Shown: positions 24,648 through 32,643 of the stretch, one piece after another
Numbering within the stretch: the first letter of the stretch is position 1
How the letters are laid out: every line of letters starts with the position of its first letter
Source of the DNA: Streptacidiphilus albus JL83
GTDB lineage: Bacteria > Actinomycetota > Actinomycetes > Streptomycetales > Streptomycetaceae
Direction of reading: 5' to 3'
Assembly (NCBI RefSeq): GCF_000744705.1
Contig: NZ_JQML01000001.1
Location: forward strand, 310,001-374,000
Length of the DNA: 64,000 bases
The notes under the pieces: model-generated
The model's database searches: none
What the model was told of the DNA's origin: nothing
The model's input: only the letters and a program-made list of their open reading frames with translations
Made by a program: the position numbers and the translations under genes

Positions 24648-25507
24648 CCCGCCACCCGCACGGTGGTGGTGGCGCCCCAGATCGCCAGGCTGAGGAAGAA
24701 GTCGGTCAGGCTGATGATCACGATGGCGTTGCGCACCGAGCGCCCCACCGCGATCCCCACCCCGGCCGGGCCGCCCTTGGCGTGGAAGCCGTAGTAGCAG
24801 TGCGCCAGGATCACCACCACGCTGAAGACCAGCACCTTGAGCGCCGACAGCAGCACGTCCTCCGGTGCCAGGAACAGGTTGAAGTAGTGGTCGTAGACCC
24901 CGGAGGACTGGCCCTCGCCGTACACCGTCACCAGCCGCGAGGCCGCGTAGGAGGCGAGCAGTCCCACCCCGTACAGCGGGACGATGGCGACCACCCCGGC
25001 GATGATCCGGGTGGTGACCAGGTAGGGCACGCTGCGGATGCCCATCGCCTCGAGCGCGTCGACCTCCTCGTTGATCCGCATCGCGCCCAGTTGTGCGGTG
25101 AAGCCCGCGCCCACGGTCGCCGACAGCGCCAGACCGGCCACCAGCGGTGCGATCTCCCGGGTGTTGAAGTAGGCCGAGATGAAGCCGGTGAAGGCGGTGG
25201 TCCCGATCTCGTTCATCGCCGAGTAGCCCTGCAGGCCGACCACCGTGCCGGTGGCCAGGGTCATCCCGACCATCACCCCGACGGTGCCGCCGATGACGCC
25301 CAGCCCCCCGCTGCCGAAGGCGACTTCGGAGAGCAGCCGGAGCACCTCGCGCAGGTAGCGGCGCAGGGTCCGCGGGATCCACAGCAGCGCGCCCAGATGG
25401 AAGATCAGATGGTCGCCGGACTCGTCCAGCCAGCGGAACCAGTTGCGGCGGGGGGCCGCCGGATCGACGACTGCCTCGGGCGCGCTCTCACGCTCGGTCA
25501 AGGCCAT
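24644..25507 (-). CDS. yrbEB: MlaE/YrbE-type ABC transporter permease, second copy
   Basis: A 287-residue integral membrane permease. The first 35 residues are acidic and soluble, an interfacial helix follows, then five or six membrane helices with the MlaE signature EEVDALEAMGIRSVPYLVTTRI (cytoplasmic coupling loop) and the closing IISLTDFFLSLAIW. With YrbEA it forms the membrane core of the Mce importer and contacts the Mkl-type ATPase. ATG 25507 follows the yrbEA stop by three bases. Confidence 0.9.
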   Translation of the reverse strand: MALTERESAPEAVVDPAAPRRNWFRWLDESGDHLIFHLGALLWIPRTLRRYLREVLRLLSEVAFGSGGLGVIGGTVGVMVGMTLATGTVVGLQGYSAMNEIGTTAFTGFISAYFNTREIAPLVAGLALSATVGAGFTAQLGAMRINEEVDALEAMGIRSVPYLVTTRIIAGVVAIVPLYGVGLLASYAASRLVTVYGEGQSSGVYDHYFNLFLAPEDVLLSALKVLVFSVVVILAHCYYGFHAKGGPAGVGIAVGRSVRNAIVIISLTDFFLSLAIWGATTTVRVAG

Positions 25508-25510
25508 GGC

Positions 25511-26284
25511 TCACATGCCCTTCTGCGGGACGAGCTGGAGGTAGACGGCGGTCAGCACCACGTTGACCAGGAAGAGCAGCAGGAAGGTGATCACCACGGA
25601 CTGGTTCACCGCGTCGCCGACGCCCTTGGGGCCGCCGCGCGGGTTCAGTCCCCGGTGTGCCGCGACCAGGCCGGCGATCAGGCCGAAGATCAGCGCCTTC
25701 AGCTCGCCCACATAGATGTCGGGCAGCTGGGCCAGGGCCGAGAAGCTGGAGAGGTAGGCGCCCGGCGTGCCGTGCTGGAGGTAGACGTTGAAGAAGTAGC
25801 CGCCGACCACCCCGACCACCGACACCAGCCCGTTCAGCAGCACCGCGACCAGCATCGTGGCCAGCACCCTGGGCACGATCAGCCGCTGGACCGGGGAGAC
25901 GCCCATGACCTCCATGGCGTCCAGCTCCTCGCGGATCTTGCGCGAGCCCAGGTCGGCGCAGATCGCCGACCCGCCGGCCCCGGCGATCAGCAGGGCCACG
26001 ATCAGCGGGCTGGCCTGCTGCACCACCGCCAGCACGCTGGCCCCGCCGGTGAACGACTGGGCGCCCAACTGCTGGGTCAGCGAACCGACCTGAAGCGCGA
26101 TCACCGCGCCGAAGGGGATCGAGACCAGGGCCGCCGGAAGGATGGTGACGCTGGCGACGAACCAGAACTGCTCGACCAGCTCCCGTACTTGGAACGGACG
26201 GCGAAAGGTGTCGCGGAACGTGGTCGCGCCCAGCGAGAAGAAGTCCCCGGACTGCCGGAGCGCGGACTGCACCGGATTGCTCAT
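25511..26284 (-). CDS. yrbEA: MlaE/YrbE-type ABC transporter permease, first copy
   Basis: A 257-residue permease of the MlaE family with the coupling-loop signature REELDAMEVMGVSPVQRLIVPRV and membrane helices such as VLAVVQQASPLIVALLIAGAGG and SVVITFLLLFLVNVVLTAVY. The interfacial N-terminal helix (FQVRELVEQFWFVASV) is typical. ATG 26284 overlaps the ATPase stop as ATGA. Confidence 0.9.
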   Translation of the reverse strand: MSNPVQSALRQSGDFFSLGATTFRDTFRRPFQVRELVEQFWFVASVTILPAALVSIPFGAVIALQVGSLTQQLGAQSFTGGASVLAVVQQASPLIVALLIAGAGGSAICADLGSRKIREELDAMEVMGVSPVQRLIVPRVLATMLVAVLLNGLVSVVGVVGGYFFNVYLQHGTPGAYLSSFSALAQLPDIYVGELKALIFGLIAGLVAAHRGLNPRGGPKGVGDAVNQSVVITFLLLFLVNVVLTAVYLQLVPQKGM

Positions 26285-27249
26285 GGCTGCTCCCCTGCGG
26301 CCGGGCCGGTGGCCGGGGCGGGTGCGGCGGCGGCGAGCCGGTGCTGGTTCCGGAGCGCCGCCACCCGCTGCCGGCGCCGCTGCACGGCCTGCCGGGGCGG
26401 CAGCCCCGGGCTCGGCTCCAGCTGCGCCGGGATCGCCACGGGCGGCGCGGCCGGCAGCTCGCCCTCCAGCTCCATCGTCTGCTGGTCCTTCTCCTCGGCC
26501 ATGCCGATCGGGCCGATCCGGTGCCCGCCGAGGAACTGCCGGACCACCGGCTCCTCGCTGTTCAGCAGCAGTTCGCGGGGGCCGAAGGCGACCAGCCGGC
26601 GGCGGAACAGCATGCCCAGGTTGTCCGGGACGGTGGTGGCGATGTCCAGGTTGTGGGTGACGATCAGCATGGTCGCGTCGATCTGCGCGTTCAGGTCGAT
26701 CAGCAGCTGCGAGAGGTAGGAGGTGCGCACCGGGTCGAGCCCGGAGTCGGGCTCGTCGCACAGCACGATCTGCGGGTCCAGCACCAGCGCCCGGGCCAGT
26801 CCCGCGCGCTTCCGCATCCCGCCGGAGATCTCCCCCGGCAGCTTCGCCTCTGAGCCCAGCAGGCCGACCAGTTCCATCCGCTCCAGCACGGTCCGCCGGA
26901 TCTCCGACTCCTTCTTGCGGGTGTGCTCGCGCAGCGGGAAGGCGATGTTGTCGTACAGGTTCATCGAACCGAACAGCGCGCCGTCCTGGAACATCACCCC
27001 GAAGAGCTTGCGGGCCTCGTAGATCTCGTGCTCCGGGCTGCTGGCCATGTCCACACCGCCGACCAGCACCCGTCCGCGCTCGGGGCGCAGCAGCCCGATC
27101 ACCGACTTGAGGAAGACCGTCTTGCCGGTCCCGGAGGGCCCGAGCATCACGCTCACCTCGCCGGCCGGGAGGGTGAGGTTCACGTCCTCCCAGACCGTCT
27201 GGCTGCCGAAGGACTTGGTGAGTCCCTCGACGGTCACTTCGATCCCCAT
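26281..27249 (-). CDS. mkl: Mce importer ABC ATPase (Mkl/MceG type)
   Basis: A 322-residue ATPase: Walker A GPSGTGKT (37-44), Q-loop VMFQDG (85-90), signature SGGMRKR (142-148), Walker B IVLCDEPDSGLDP (161-173) and switch His199. The DEPDSGLDP form and an extended C-terminus (about 240-322, Pro/Gln/Arg-rich) are typical of Mce/Mla ATPases, where the tail clamps the partner subunit. Energises lipid import through YrbEA/B and MceA-F. It is in the operon here, whereas mycobacteria keep mceG unlinked. The upstream secreted-protein gene ends 18 bases before its ATG. Confidence 0.92.
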   Translation of the reverse strand: MGIEVTVEGLTKSFGSQTVWEDVNLTLPAGEVSVMLGPSGTGKTVFLKSVIGLLRPERGRVLVGGVDMASSPEHEIYEARKLFGVMFQDGALFGSMNLYDNIAFPLREHTRKKESEIRRTVLERMELVGLLGSEAKLPGEISGGMRKRAGLARALVLDPQIVLCDEPDSGLDPVRTSYLSQLLIDLNAQIDATMLIVTHNLDIATTVPDNLGMLFRRRLVAFGPRELLLNSEEPVVRQFLGGHRIGPIGMAEEKDQQTMELEGELPAAPPVAIPAQLEPSPGLPPRQAVQRRRQRVAALRNQHRLAAAAPAPATGPAAGEQP

Positions 27250-27267
27250 GTCACTGCCTCTCGCATG

Positions 27268-28842
27268 TCACTGCCCCGGAGTCTTCGGTGCGCGGCTGGG
27301 CAGCACCGGCATCGTGAAGGTGTTGCACACGGTTCCCTGGAAGGTGGTGCAGATGGGGCCCTGGACCAGGTTGAGCGAGTTGCCGGTGCCGGAGACGGCG
27401 GCGTCGAACAGCGGGTCGAGGTCCTGTCCCCCGCTGCCGCAGCCGGTGAAGTAGGGGATGGTCAGCTGGTCCTGGCTGATCGGTCCGCCGGTGGCGATCT
27501 GGTAGTCGCGGGTCGGGTCGTCACCGGGCAGCCCCTGGTTGCTGGTTCCCACCAGCTTCAGCTGGAGCGGGGTGACCGTCCGGCAGTCGGGGCCGACGTT
27601 CAGCGGGGTGCCGTCCACCTCCACGTCGTAGAGCCGCAGGGTCTGCTCCCCGGAGATGGTGGTGACGCTCGCCTCCTGGTAGTACGGGCCCGCCCCGGTG
27701 TTGACCACGGTCAGCGGCCCGTGCGGGATCAGCTGCATCTTGGCGGTGGTCGGCATGAAGCCGTAGGTGAGGAAGGTCGTGTCGGCGGGCGGCAGGGTGA
27801 GGCTGCCGATCTCCTCCGCCTCGAAGAACGGCGGGCTGACGGTGAAGCTGTAGACGTCGCGCAATACCGCCAGGGTGGCCAGCCCCGGGTCGTCCGCGGG
27901 GTTGTTCACCAGCGACGCCTCGCCCAGCTTGCCGACGTTCGCATAGCCGATGGCGTAGGCGCACTCCACCCCGGTGTCGGCCGGGGGCTGGCCGAGCGGG
28001 GGGTAGTAGATCGCTCCGGGCGGCGGGGCGATCAGGTCGGAGGGGTTGAGCGACCCGGAGGGGGTGCTCAGGCAGGAGGGGACCTGCGCGGCGGACAGCG
28101 CCCGTCGCCGGACCGCGGCGCTCGGGTCGGCCCCGGCCGACGCCGAACTCTGCGGCCTGGGCGCGCTGCTGGCGTAGACGCTGCCGAGGGTCCCGGGCGC
28201 GGCCGAGGGCGTGCAGGCGAGCTGCACCGTGCTGCCCCCGGCGACCAGGGACAGGGTCAGCACCGCGGGGGTGACCGTGGTGGTGCTCCCGTCGGGGCCG
28301 GCCGTCAGCGCCGCCACCTGCCCGGTGGCGGTGAGCTCCGGGTCGGCGGTGCCCAGTCGTACCGGGGCGACGGTCAGCCCCGACCACTCGGCGGTGTTCC
28401 CCGGTTGTGCCGCGCCCGCCGCCCGGGCCCGGGCCGACGTCCGGAGGGTGAGCGTGGACTGCCCGGCGGTTGACTGAACCGCCTTCGTAGCAACGGACTG
28501 TGACGCACCGTCGGACTCGGCGACCGAGACCTGGAGCGCGACCGTGCCGGAGACCGAGGCGGCCCCGGCCGGCAGCAGCCCGCGCGGCACGGCGGTCCGG
28601 AGCGTCAGCGGTCCGGGCTGCAGCGGGGCCCCGGCGGTGTCGGCGGTCGGGTAGTCCTGGGTCAGCGAGACCTGCAGGGCCTGCGTGCCGTCGGCGAGCA
28701 GGCAGGCGTAGGCGACCGTGATCTGCCCGGTGCGCACGTCCGCTCCGGCGTCGGGCCCGGTCATCACCGTCGCGACCAGCACTCCGGCGGCCACGACCCC
28801 GGCGAGCAACGGCGCGGGGCGCAGCCCCGTGGCAGAACCCAC
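27268..28842 (-). CDS. Large secreted protein heading the Mce operon, function unknown
   Basis: A 524-residue exported protein of no firmly recognised family. Signal sequence or anchor about 10-30 (LLAGVVAAGVLVATVMTG). Then an Ig-like beta domain (ITVAYACLLADGTQALQVSLTQ, about 38-150) that resembles the actinobacterial DUF6801 fold, a second similar beta domain (about 160-230), a linker with Ser/Ala/Pro, and a C-terminal domain rich in Cys and aromatic residues (VECAYAIGYANVGK, DCRTVTPLQLKLVG, IPYFTGCGSGG). GTG 28842 is chosen for the AGGAGG before it. The short gap to the ATPase suggests it is the first operon gene, perhaps a cell-wall lipid-capturing or scaffolding partner; this is inference. 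Confidence 0.7.
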   Translation of the reverse strand: MGSATGLRPAPLLAGVVAAGVLVATVMTGPDAGADVRTGQITVAYACLLADGTQALQVSLTQDYPTADTAGAPLQPGPLTLRTAVPRGLLPAGAASVSGTVALQVSVAESDGASQSVATKAVQSTAGQSTLTLRTSARARAAGAAQPGNTAEWSGLTVAPVRLGTADPELTATGQVAALTAGPDGSTTTVTPAVLTLSLVAGGSTVQLACTPSAAPGTLGSVYASSAPRPQSSASAGADPSAAVRRRALSAAQVPSCLSTPSGSLNPSDLIAPPPGAIYYPPLGQPPADTGVECAYAIGYANVGKLGEASLVNNPADDPGLATLAVLRDVYSFTVSPPFFEAEEIGSLTLPPADTTFLTYGFMPTTAKMQLIPHGPLTVVNTGAGPYYQEASVTTISGEQTLRLYDVEVDGTPLNVGPDCRTVTPLQLKLVGTSNQGLPGDDPTRDYQIATGGPISQDQLTIPYFTGCGSGGQDLDPLFDAAVSGTGNSLNLVQGPICTTFQGTVCNTFTMPVLPSRAPKTPGQ

Positions 28843-28857
28843 CTTGTGCCTCCTCGA

Positions 28858-28871
28858 TAGAACTTGTCCAG
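28858..28871 (-). promoter_or_regulatory. KstR-like half-conserved palindrome upstream of Mce operon
   Basis: TAGAACTTGTCCAG has six of the eight fixed positions of the KstR motif TnnAACnnGTTnnA and lies 16-29 bases upstream of the first operon start, next to the ribosome site. Its GAACTTGTC core recurs twice in the inverted repeat at 28952-28980. The site is weak for KstR and may belong to another regulator. Confidence 0.3.
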
Positions 28872-28951
28872 CGGCGCAGGACAGTACGTGTGGGTAGCAA
28901 TCAACGACAAGCAGAAAAACACAGGACGAGTCAGAAACTGCTGACCGGGCC

Positions 28952-28980
28952 GCGAACTTGTCAGAGGATGACAAGTTCGC
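28952..28980. repeat. Perfect 12-bp inverted repeat between two secreted-protein genes
   Basis: GCGAACTTGTCA, spacer GAGGA, TGACAAGTTCGC. It lies 29 bases past the stop of the secreted-protein gene at 29010 and 110 bases ahead of the Mce operon. It can act as a rho-independent-like terminator (no T-run) or as an operator, since its GAACTTGTC arm is repeated at 28860-28868. Confidence 0.7.
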
Positions 28981-29009
28981 CGCCCGGCCCTGTCACAAAG
29001 TGCGTGGGA

Positions 29010-29633
29010 TCACGGAGAGGTGATCTTCAGCGTGGACGGCGAGACGACGTAGGAGGCCGAGTAGGTGGCCGCGTCGCCGGTGTTGATCAGCCCGAGGCAG
29101 CCCGACACGCCGTACGCGTGCAGGTTGCCGCCGCTGATCGCCAGGGTGTGGCTGGAGTTGGTGTAGGTGGCGTTGAGGGTGGCGGGGGTGGTGGAGCTGG
29201 TGCCGGCGAAGTTCGCCGAGCACAGGGTGCCGCTGATGCTCGCCTTCACGCCGGTCAGCGTGCCGGTGGTGACACCGGTGGTGGCGTTGTACGAGGTGGC
29301 GTTCAGGTCCCAGCTGAGGCCGCTCGGCGTGACCGAGAAGGTGATCCCGAGCGGGCCGGTGCAGCTCTTCCAGGAGACCGCACTGATGGTGGCGATGTCG
29401 GTGCCGGACAGGCCGGTGCCGTTGGCGGCGGTGCCCGAGGCGGCGGACGAGGTACAGTCCAGTGCCGCGCCGGTGCTGGTGTCGGTGAGCGTGGGGCTGC
29501 TCGCCGACGCCGTGAACGAGCCACCGCCCGAGACGGTCCAGGTGGTGGCGGCGAAGGCCTGGGTGGTGCCGAATCCGACCACTGCCGCGAACGCCGTTGC
29601 GGCGACCGCTGTGGCCTTGGAGATGTGGCGCAT
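29010..29633 (-). CDS. Secreted protein of unknown function
   Basis: A 207-residue exported protein: signal peptide MRHISKATAVAATAFAAVV and on to about residue 29 (cut after AFA), then a Thr/Ser/Gly-rich beta-strand protein with four Cys (ALDCTSSA, WKSCTGPLG, SGTLCSANF, GVSGCLGLI), likely two disulfides. No family is firmly recognised; similar small secreted beta proteins are common in streptomycetes. AAAGGA precedes ATG 29633. Divergent to a PucR regulator with palindromic sites between, and upstream of the Mce operon on the same strand, so a link to the importer is possible but unproved. Confidence 0.8.
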   Translation of the reverse strand: MRHISKATAVAATAFAAVVGFGTTQAFAATTWTVSGGGSFTASASSPTLTDTSTGAALDCTSSAASGTAANGTGLSGTDIATISAVSWKSCTGPLGITFSVTPSGLSWDLNATSYNATTGVTTGTLTGVKASISGTLCSANFAGTSSTTPATLNATYTNSSHTLAISGGNLHAYGVSGCLGLINTGDAATYSASYVVSPSTLKITSP

Positions 29634-29960
29634 GGTGATCCTTTCCGGGGGTGGGTTACCCGCTGAACTGCGGTGCGACGGGGACGTTACGCAGCGGTAA
29701 CCCGGGGCCGCAATGGCCGGAACCGGCCCGCCCGCAAAAGAATTACCGACCGGTAATTTGTTGTCTGCGAGCACACAGTGCCGCTCCCGGCTTTGTCGAA
29801 AAATGAGCAACCGCCCCCGGAGGACTGCCCGTTGCGACCGGACCCGACGAATCCTGTTGCGTGACTGTGCAGGCGGCTCGGTCGTGGTCTATGTTGCACG
29901 CACCACCGATCTCGTATGCCCGCGTCCTAACTGAGCCGAACAGCGTGGGGGTAGCAGCAG
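29634..29960. promoter_or_regulatory. Divergent control region with GTTAC/TTACC palindromes
   Basis: A 327-base gene-free gap between the secreted-protein gene and the PucR regulator. Three related symmetrical sites are seen: GGGTTACCC (29653-29661), GTTAC-N6-GTAAC (29686-29701) and AATTACCG-AC-CGGTAATT (29741-29758, perfect 8-base arms). They lie within 130 bases upstream of the secreted-protein gene. The half nearer to pucR (29760-29960) shows no obvious symmetry. The most economical reading is an operator cluster for the adjacent PucR protein. Confidence 0.5.
29741..29758. promoter_or_regulatory. Palindromic operator candidate AATTACCG-AC-CGGTAATT
   Basis: Perfect 8-base arms with a two-base centre, the strongest of three GTTAC/TTACC-type sites in this gap. 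It lies 108 bases upstream of the secreted-protein start and is conspicuous against the GC-rich background. Confidence 0.5.
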
Positions 29961-31214
29961 ATGACAGAAGTTCGGCAGGCCTCCGCCCGCGCCGGGGCGG
30001 CGCTGGGCGCGGTGCCGCGCGAGCTCGCCGTGGTGATGCGGCCCGAATTACCCAGTCTGCTCCGGGAGATGACGGCAGAGATCGTGGCCGCGCTGCCGGA
30101 GTACCGGCTCCTGATGGAGGGGCCGGACGCCGGTCTGGTCCATCTGGGCATCAAGCAGAACGTCATCACCTTTGTGAACCAGGTCGCCGCGCCGCAGGCG
30201 AACACCCAGCTCCGGGACGAGATCTGCCGGAGTTTCGGGCGGTTCGAGGCCTATCAGGGGCGCAGCCTGGATGTGCTCCAGGACGCCTACCGGATCGGCT
30301 GCCAGGTCGCGCTGCGAAGGGCCAGGGAGGTGGGCAACCGCTACCGGCTCTCCGCCGCCGTGCTCATGGCCTTCGCCGATGCGCTGTTCGCCTACATGGG
30401 CGAGATCGCGGAACTCTCCCGGGAGGGCTACCTGCGGGCGGTGATCGAGATGGGCGAGGAGCCGGACGGGCGCCGGCGGCGGCTGATGCAGCGGATCCTC
30501 ACCGGGGCCGGGACGGCCGACAACGCGCTCTCCGAACTGGCGGACCAGGTCGGCTGGCCGCTGCCGGAGGAGATCACCCCGGTCGCCCTGCACCGCGACT
30601 CGATCCCCAGCCGCGCCGGGCTCGACCGCCGTGTGCTGGCCGATCTGGGCTGCCCCGAACCGTACCTGCTGTTACCCGGACCGCTGGACGAGGCCGGACA
30701 GGCCTTCCTGGCCAAGGCGCTGGCCGGCTGCCGGGCCGCGATCGGGCCGACCGTGGCGCTGGGCCGCGCCGCCGACTCGCTGCGCTGGGCCCGGCAGACC
30801 CTGGCCCTGGTCGAGAAGGGAGTGATCCCGGACGGCGCGCCCACGCGCAGCGAGGACAGCCTGCTGACCCTCTGGTTACTGGGCGACCCGGCGCTGATCG
30901 GTGAGCTGTCCCGGCGCTGCCTGGCACCGCTGGCGGCGCACACCGCCACCCAGCGCCGGCGGCTGCTGGAGACCCTGCACGTGTGGCTCACCAGCCGGGG
31001 AACCGCCGCCCAGATCGCCGAGCAGCTCGGGGTGCACCCGCAGACCTTCCGCTACCGGATGCGGCTGCTGGAGCAGATCTTCGGCGACCAGCTCACCGAC
31101 CCGACCCAGCGTTTCGCCATCGAGATCGCGCTGCGGGCACTGGCCCTGCACAACGGCCGCCCCGTCCAGCCGCCGCCCGCCGCCGACCCGACGCTGGACC
31201 TGCCGGGCCTCTAG
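29961..31214 (+). CDS. PucR family transcriptional regulator
   Basis: A 417-residue regulator. The C-terminal PucR helix-turn-helix is at about 340-400 (LHVWLTSRGTAAQIAEQLGVHPQTFRYRMRLLEQIFG). The middle (about 180-320) looks like the GGDEF-like CdaR domain, and the N-terminal 170 residues form a helical sensing region (RELAVVMRPELPSLLREM, DVLQDAYRIGCQVALRR). Family members respond to purine or other metabolites. Divergent to the secreted-protein gene and likely to act on the palindromes between them. Confidence 0.88.
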   Translation: MTEVRQASARAGAALGAVPRELAVVMRPELPSLLREMTAEIVAALPEYRLLMEGPDAGLVHLGIKQNVITFVNQVAAPQANTQLRDEICRSFGRFEAYQGRSLDVLQDAYRIGCQVALRRAREVGNRYRLSAAVLMAFADALFAYMGEIAELSREGYLRAVIEMGEEPDGRRRRLMQRILTGAGTADNALSELADQVGWPLPEEITPVALHRDSIPSRAGLDRRVLADLGCPEPYLLLPGPLDEAGQAFLAKALAGCRAAIGPTVALGRAADSLRWARQTLALVEKGVIPDGAPTRSEDSLLTLWLLGDPALIGELSRRCLAPLAAHTATQRRRLLETLHVWLTSRGTAAQIAEQLGVHPQTFRYRMRLLEQIFGDQLTDPTQRFAIEIALRALALHNGRPVQPPPAADPTLDLPGL

Positions 31215-31263
31215 CCGAACCCGGCCGAGTGACCGCCGACCACCACCCGGTAACGTACCCGGG

Positions 31264-32232
31264 ATGAGGGTGGCCATCTTGGACGTGGGGGCGTCGTCGG
31301 CGCGCCTCGATCTGGTGACCCTGCGGCCGCACCGGCCGCTGCACGCCTCGGTCACGGTCAAGTACCGGACCGGGCTCTCCACGGCCGTGGCACCGGACGG
31401 CACCATCGGGGCCGAGCCGGTGGAGCAGCTCTGCCGGGCCGTGGCCGCAGCGGTGCGGACCGCCCGGCGCTCGGGGGCGCGGGAGCTGATCGCCTTCGCC
31501 ACCTCGGTGGTCCGCGACGCCCCCGACCAGCAGCAGGTCCTCGACCGCGTCGAGGCGGCCAGCGGGGTGCGGCTCGGCTTCCTGACCGGGCGGCAGGACG
31601 CGCGGCTGACCTACCTGGCGGCCCGCGCCTGGTCCGGGCCGGACGCCGGGGAGCTGGTCCTGGCCGACATCGGCGGCGGCACCGTGGAGGTGGCCGGCGG
31701 CAGCGGGCCCGAGGCCGACTGGGCCCTGTCGCTCCCCCTGGGCGCCCGACGGCTGACCCTCGCCGCCCTGCCCGACGACCCGCCCTGCCACGACCACGTC
31801 ACCGCGTTGCGCGAGCACGTCGCCGCCGCCCTGGCCGCGCAGCTCGGCGAGCACCTGGCCGAACCGGCCCGGTTCCGCGCCCTCGCGACCTCGCGCACCT
31901 TCGCCCAGCTCGCCCGGCTCACCCGCCCGCACCGGGCCCCCGAACGGCTCACCCTGCGGCGCGGCGCGGTCCGGGCGGTGATCCCGCTCCTCGCCGCGAT
32001 GCCCGCCGCCGACCGCGCCCGGCTCGACGGCGTCTCGGCCTCCCGTGCCCGCCACATCCTCGCCGGAGCCATCGTCGCCGAGGCGCTGATGGACACCTTC
32101 CGGCTCAGCCGGCTGCACCTCTGCCCCTGGGCCCTGCGCGAGGGGGTCGCGCTCCGGCGCCGGGAGCAGCTCGAACTCTCCTGCCCCGCCGAGGACATCG
32201 ACCACCTGCGGCACCCCCTGCCCGGCCGCTGA
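31264..32232 (+). CDS. Ppx/GppA family phosphatase-like protein
   Basis: A 322-residue protein of the actin-like ASKHA fold. The phosphate-1 loop is ILDVGASSARLDLV (usual form D-x-G-S-N-S-x-R-L), the second landmark LADIGGGTVEVAGG is near residue 135, and the middle shows ATSVVRDAPDQQQVL. The Asn of the canonical loop is replaced here by Ala or Ser, so activity on polyphosphate or pppGpp is not certain. Short type (about 300 residues) without the C-terminal HD region. ATG 31264 is 49 bases after the PucR stop on the same strand. Confidence 0.8.
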   Translation: MRVAILDVGASSARLDLVTLRPHRPLHASVTVKYRTGLSTAVAPDGTIGAEPVEQLCRAVAAAVRTARRSGARELIAFATSVVRDAPDQQQVLDRVEAASGVRLGFLTGRQDARLTYLAARAWSGPDAGELVLADIGGGTVEVAGGSGPEADWALSLPLGARRLTLAALPDDPPCHDHVTALREHVAAALAAQLGEHLAEPARFRALATSRTFAQLARLTRPHRAPERLTLRRGAVRAVIPLLAAMPAADRARLDGVSASRARHILAGAIVAEALMDTFRLSRLHLCPWALREGVALRRREQLELSCPAEDIDHLRHPLPGR

Positions 32233-32264
32233 GGCCGGGCGGGGAGTACCCAGCAGACGGGTGC

Positions 32265-32479
32265 TCAGGACGCCAGGATCTCGCCCTCGAACGGGCTGCA
32301 GAGGCTGCGGTGACGATGTAACCGGCCGGGACGGTCTGGTTGGCGCAGACCGACGTCGCCGTCCTCGGCGTCGCGGCCCGGGCGCCCGCCGCCCCTGGCC
32401 CGACGAAGGCGAAGAACGCCAGTGCGACGGCGACGGAGAGGGGAAGCACTCGGTGTACCAACTGCCTGAGACCGCTCAT
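32265..32479 (-). pseudogene. Small secreted peptide gene, apparently frameshifted
   Basis: ATG 32479 has AGAGGAG upstream and encodes a signal peptide (QLVHRVLPLSVAVALAFFAF, cut after ARA) followed by TSVCANQTVPAGYIVTA, the start of a common streptomycete small secreted protein (VCAxxPVPAGYVV). After that the frame becomes Arg/Pro-rich and would run 128 bases into the convergent ppx gene; the neighbouring frame instead gives LCSPFEGEILAS and a stop at 32265. A one-base indel near 32300 is the simple explanation. Even when repaired the protein would be shorter than its relatives. Confidence 0.45.
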
Positions 32480-32597
32480 GGACACGCTCCTCTGATCGAA
32501 TGGGTACGTATCGAGCACGAGTACGAGCGTGAGGCCAGCAACAGATATGAGTGACCGTCAGAAATGAGTTGCTTTTGGCTCGTTTCCCGCCAAGGAT

Positions 32598-32637
32598 GCC
32601 ACCACCGCCCGGGGTGCGAACCGGGGGCGGTGGTGGC
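32598..32637 (-). terminator. Strong hairpin after the glucanase-like gene
   Basis: GCCACCACCGCCC (32598-32610) and GGGCGGTGGTGGC (32625-32637) make a perfect 13-bp stem with a 14-base loop, starting 7 bases beyond the stop of the large secreted protein. Confidence 0.7.
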
Positions 32638-32643
32638 AGCCGG

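Noticed and set aside
29010-29810. Longer start for the secreted protein at 29810
   Set aside because: Adds 59 residues that cover the palindromic operators; the ATG at 29633 has a ribosome site and direct signal peptide.
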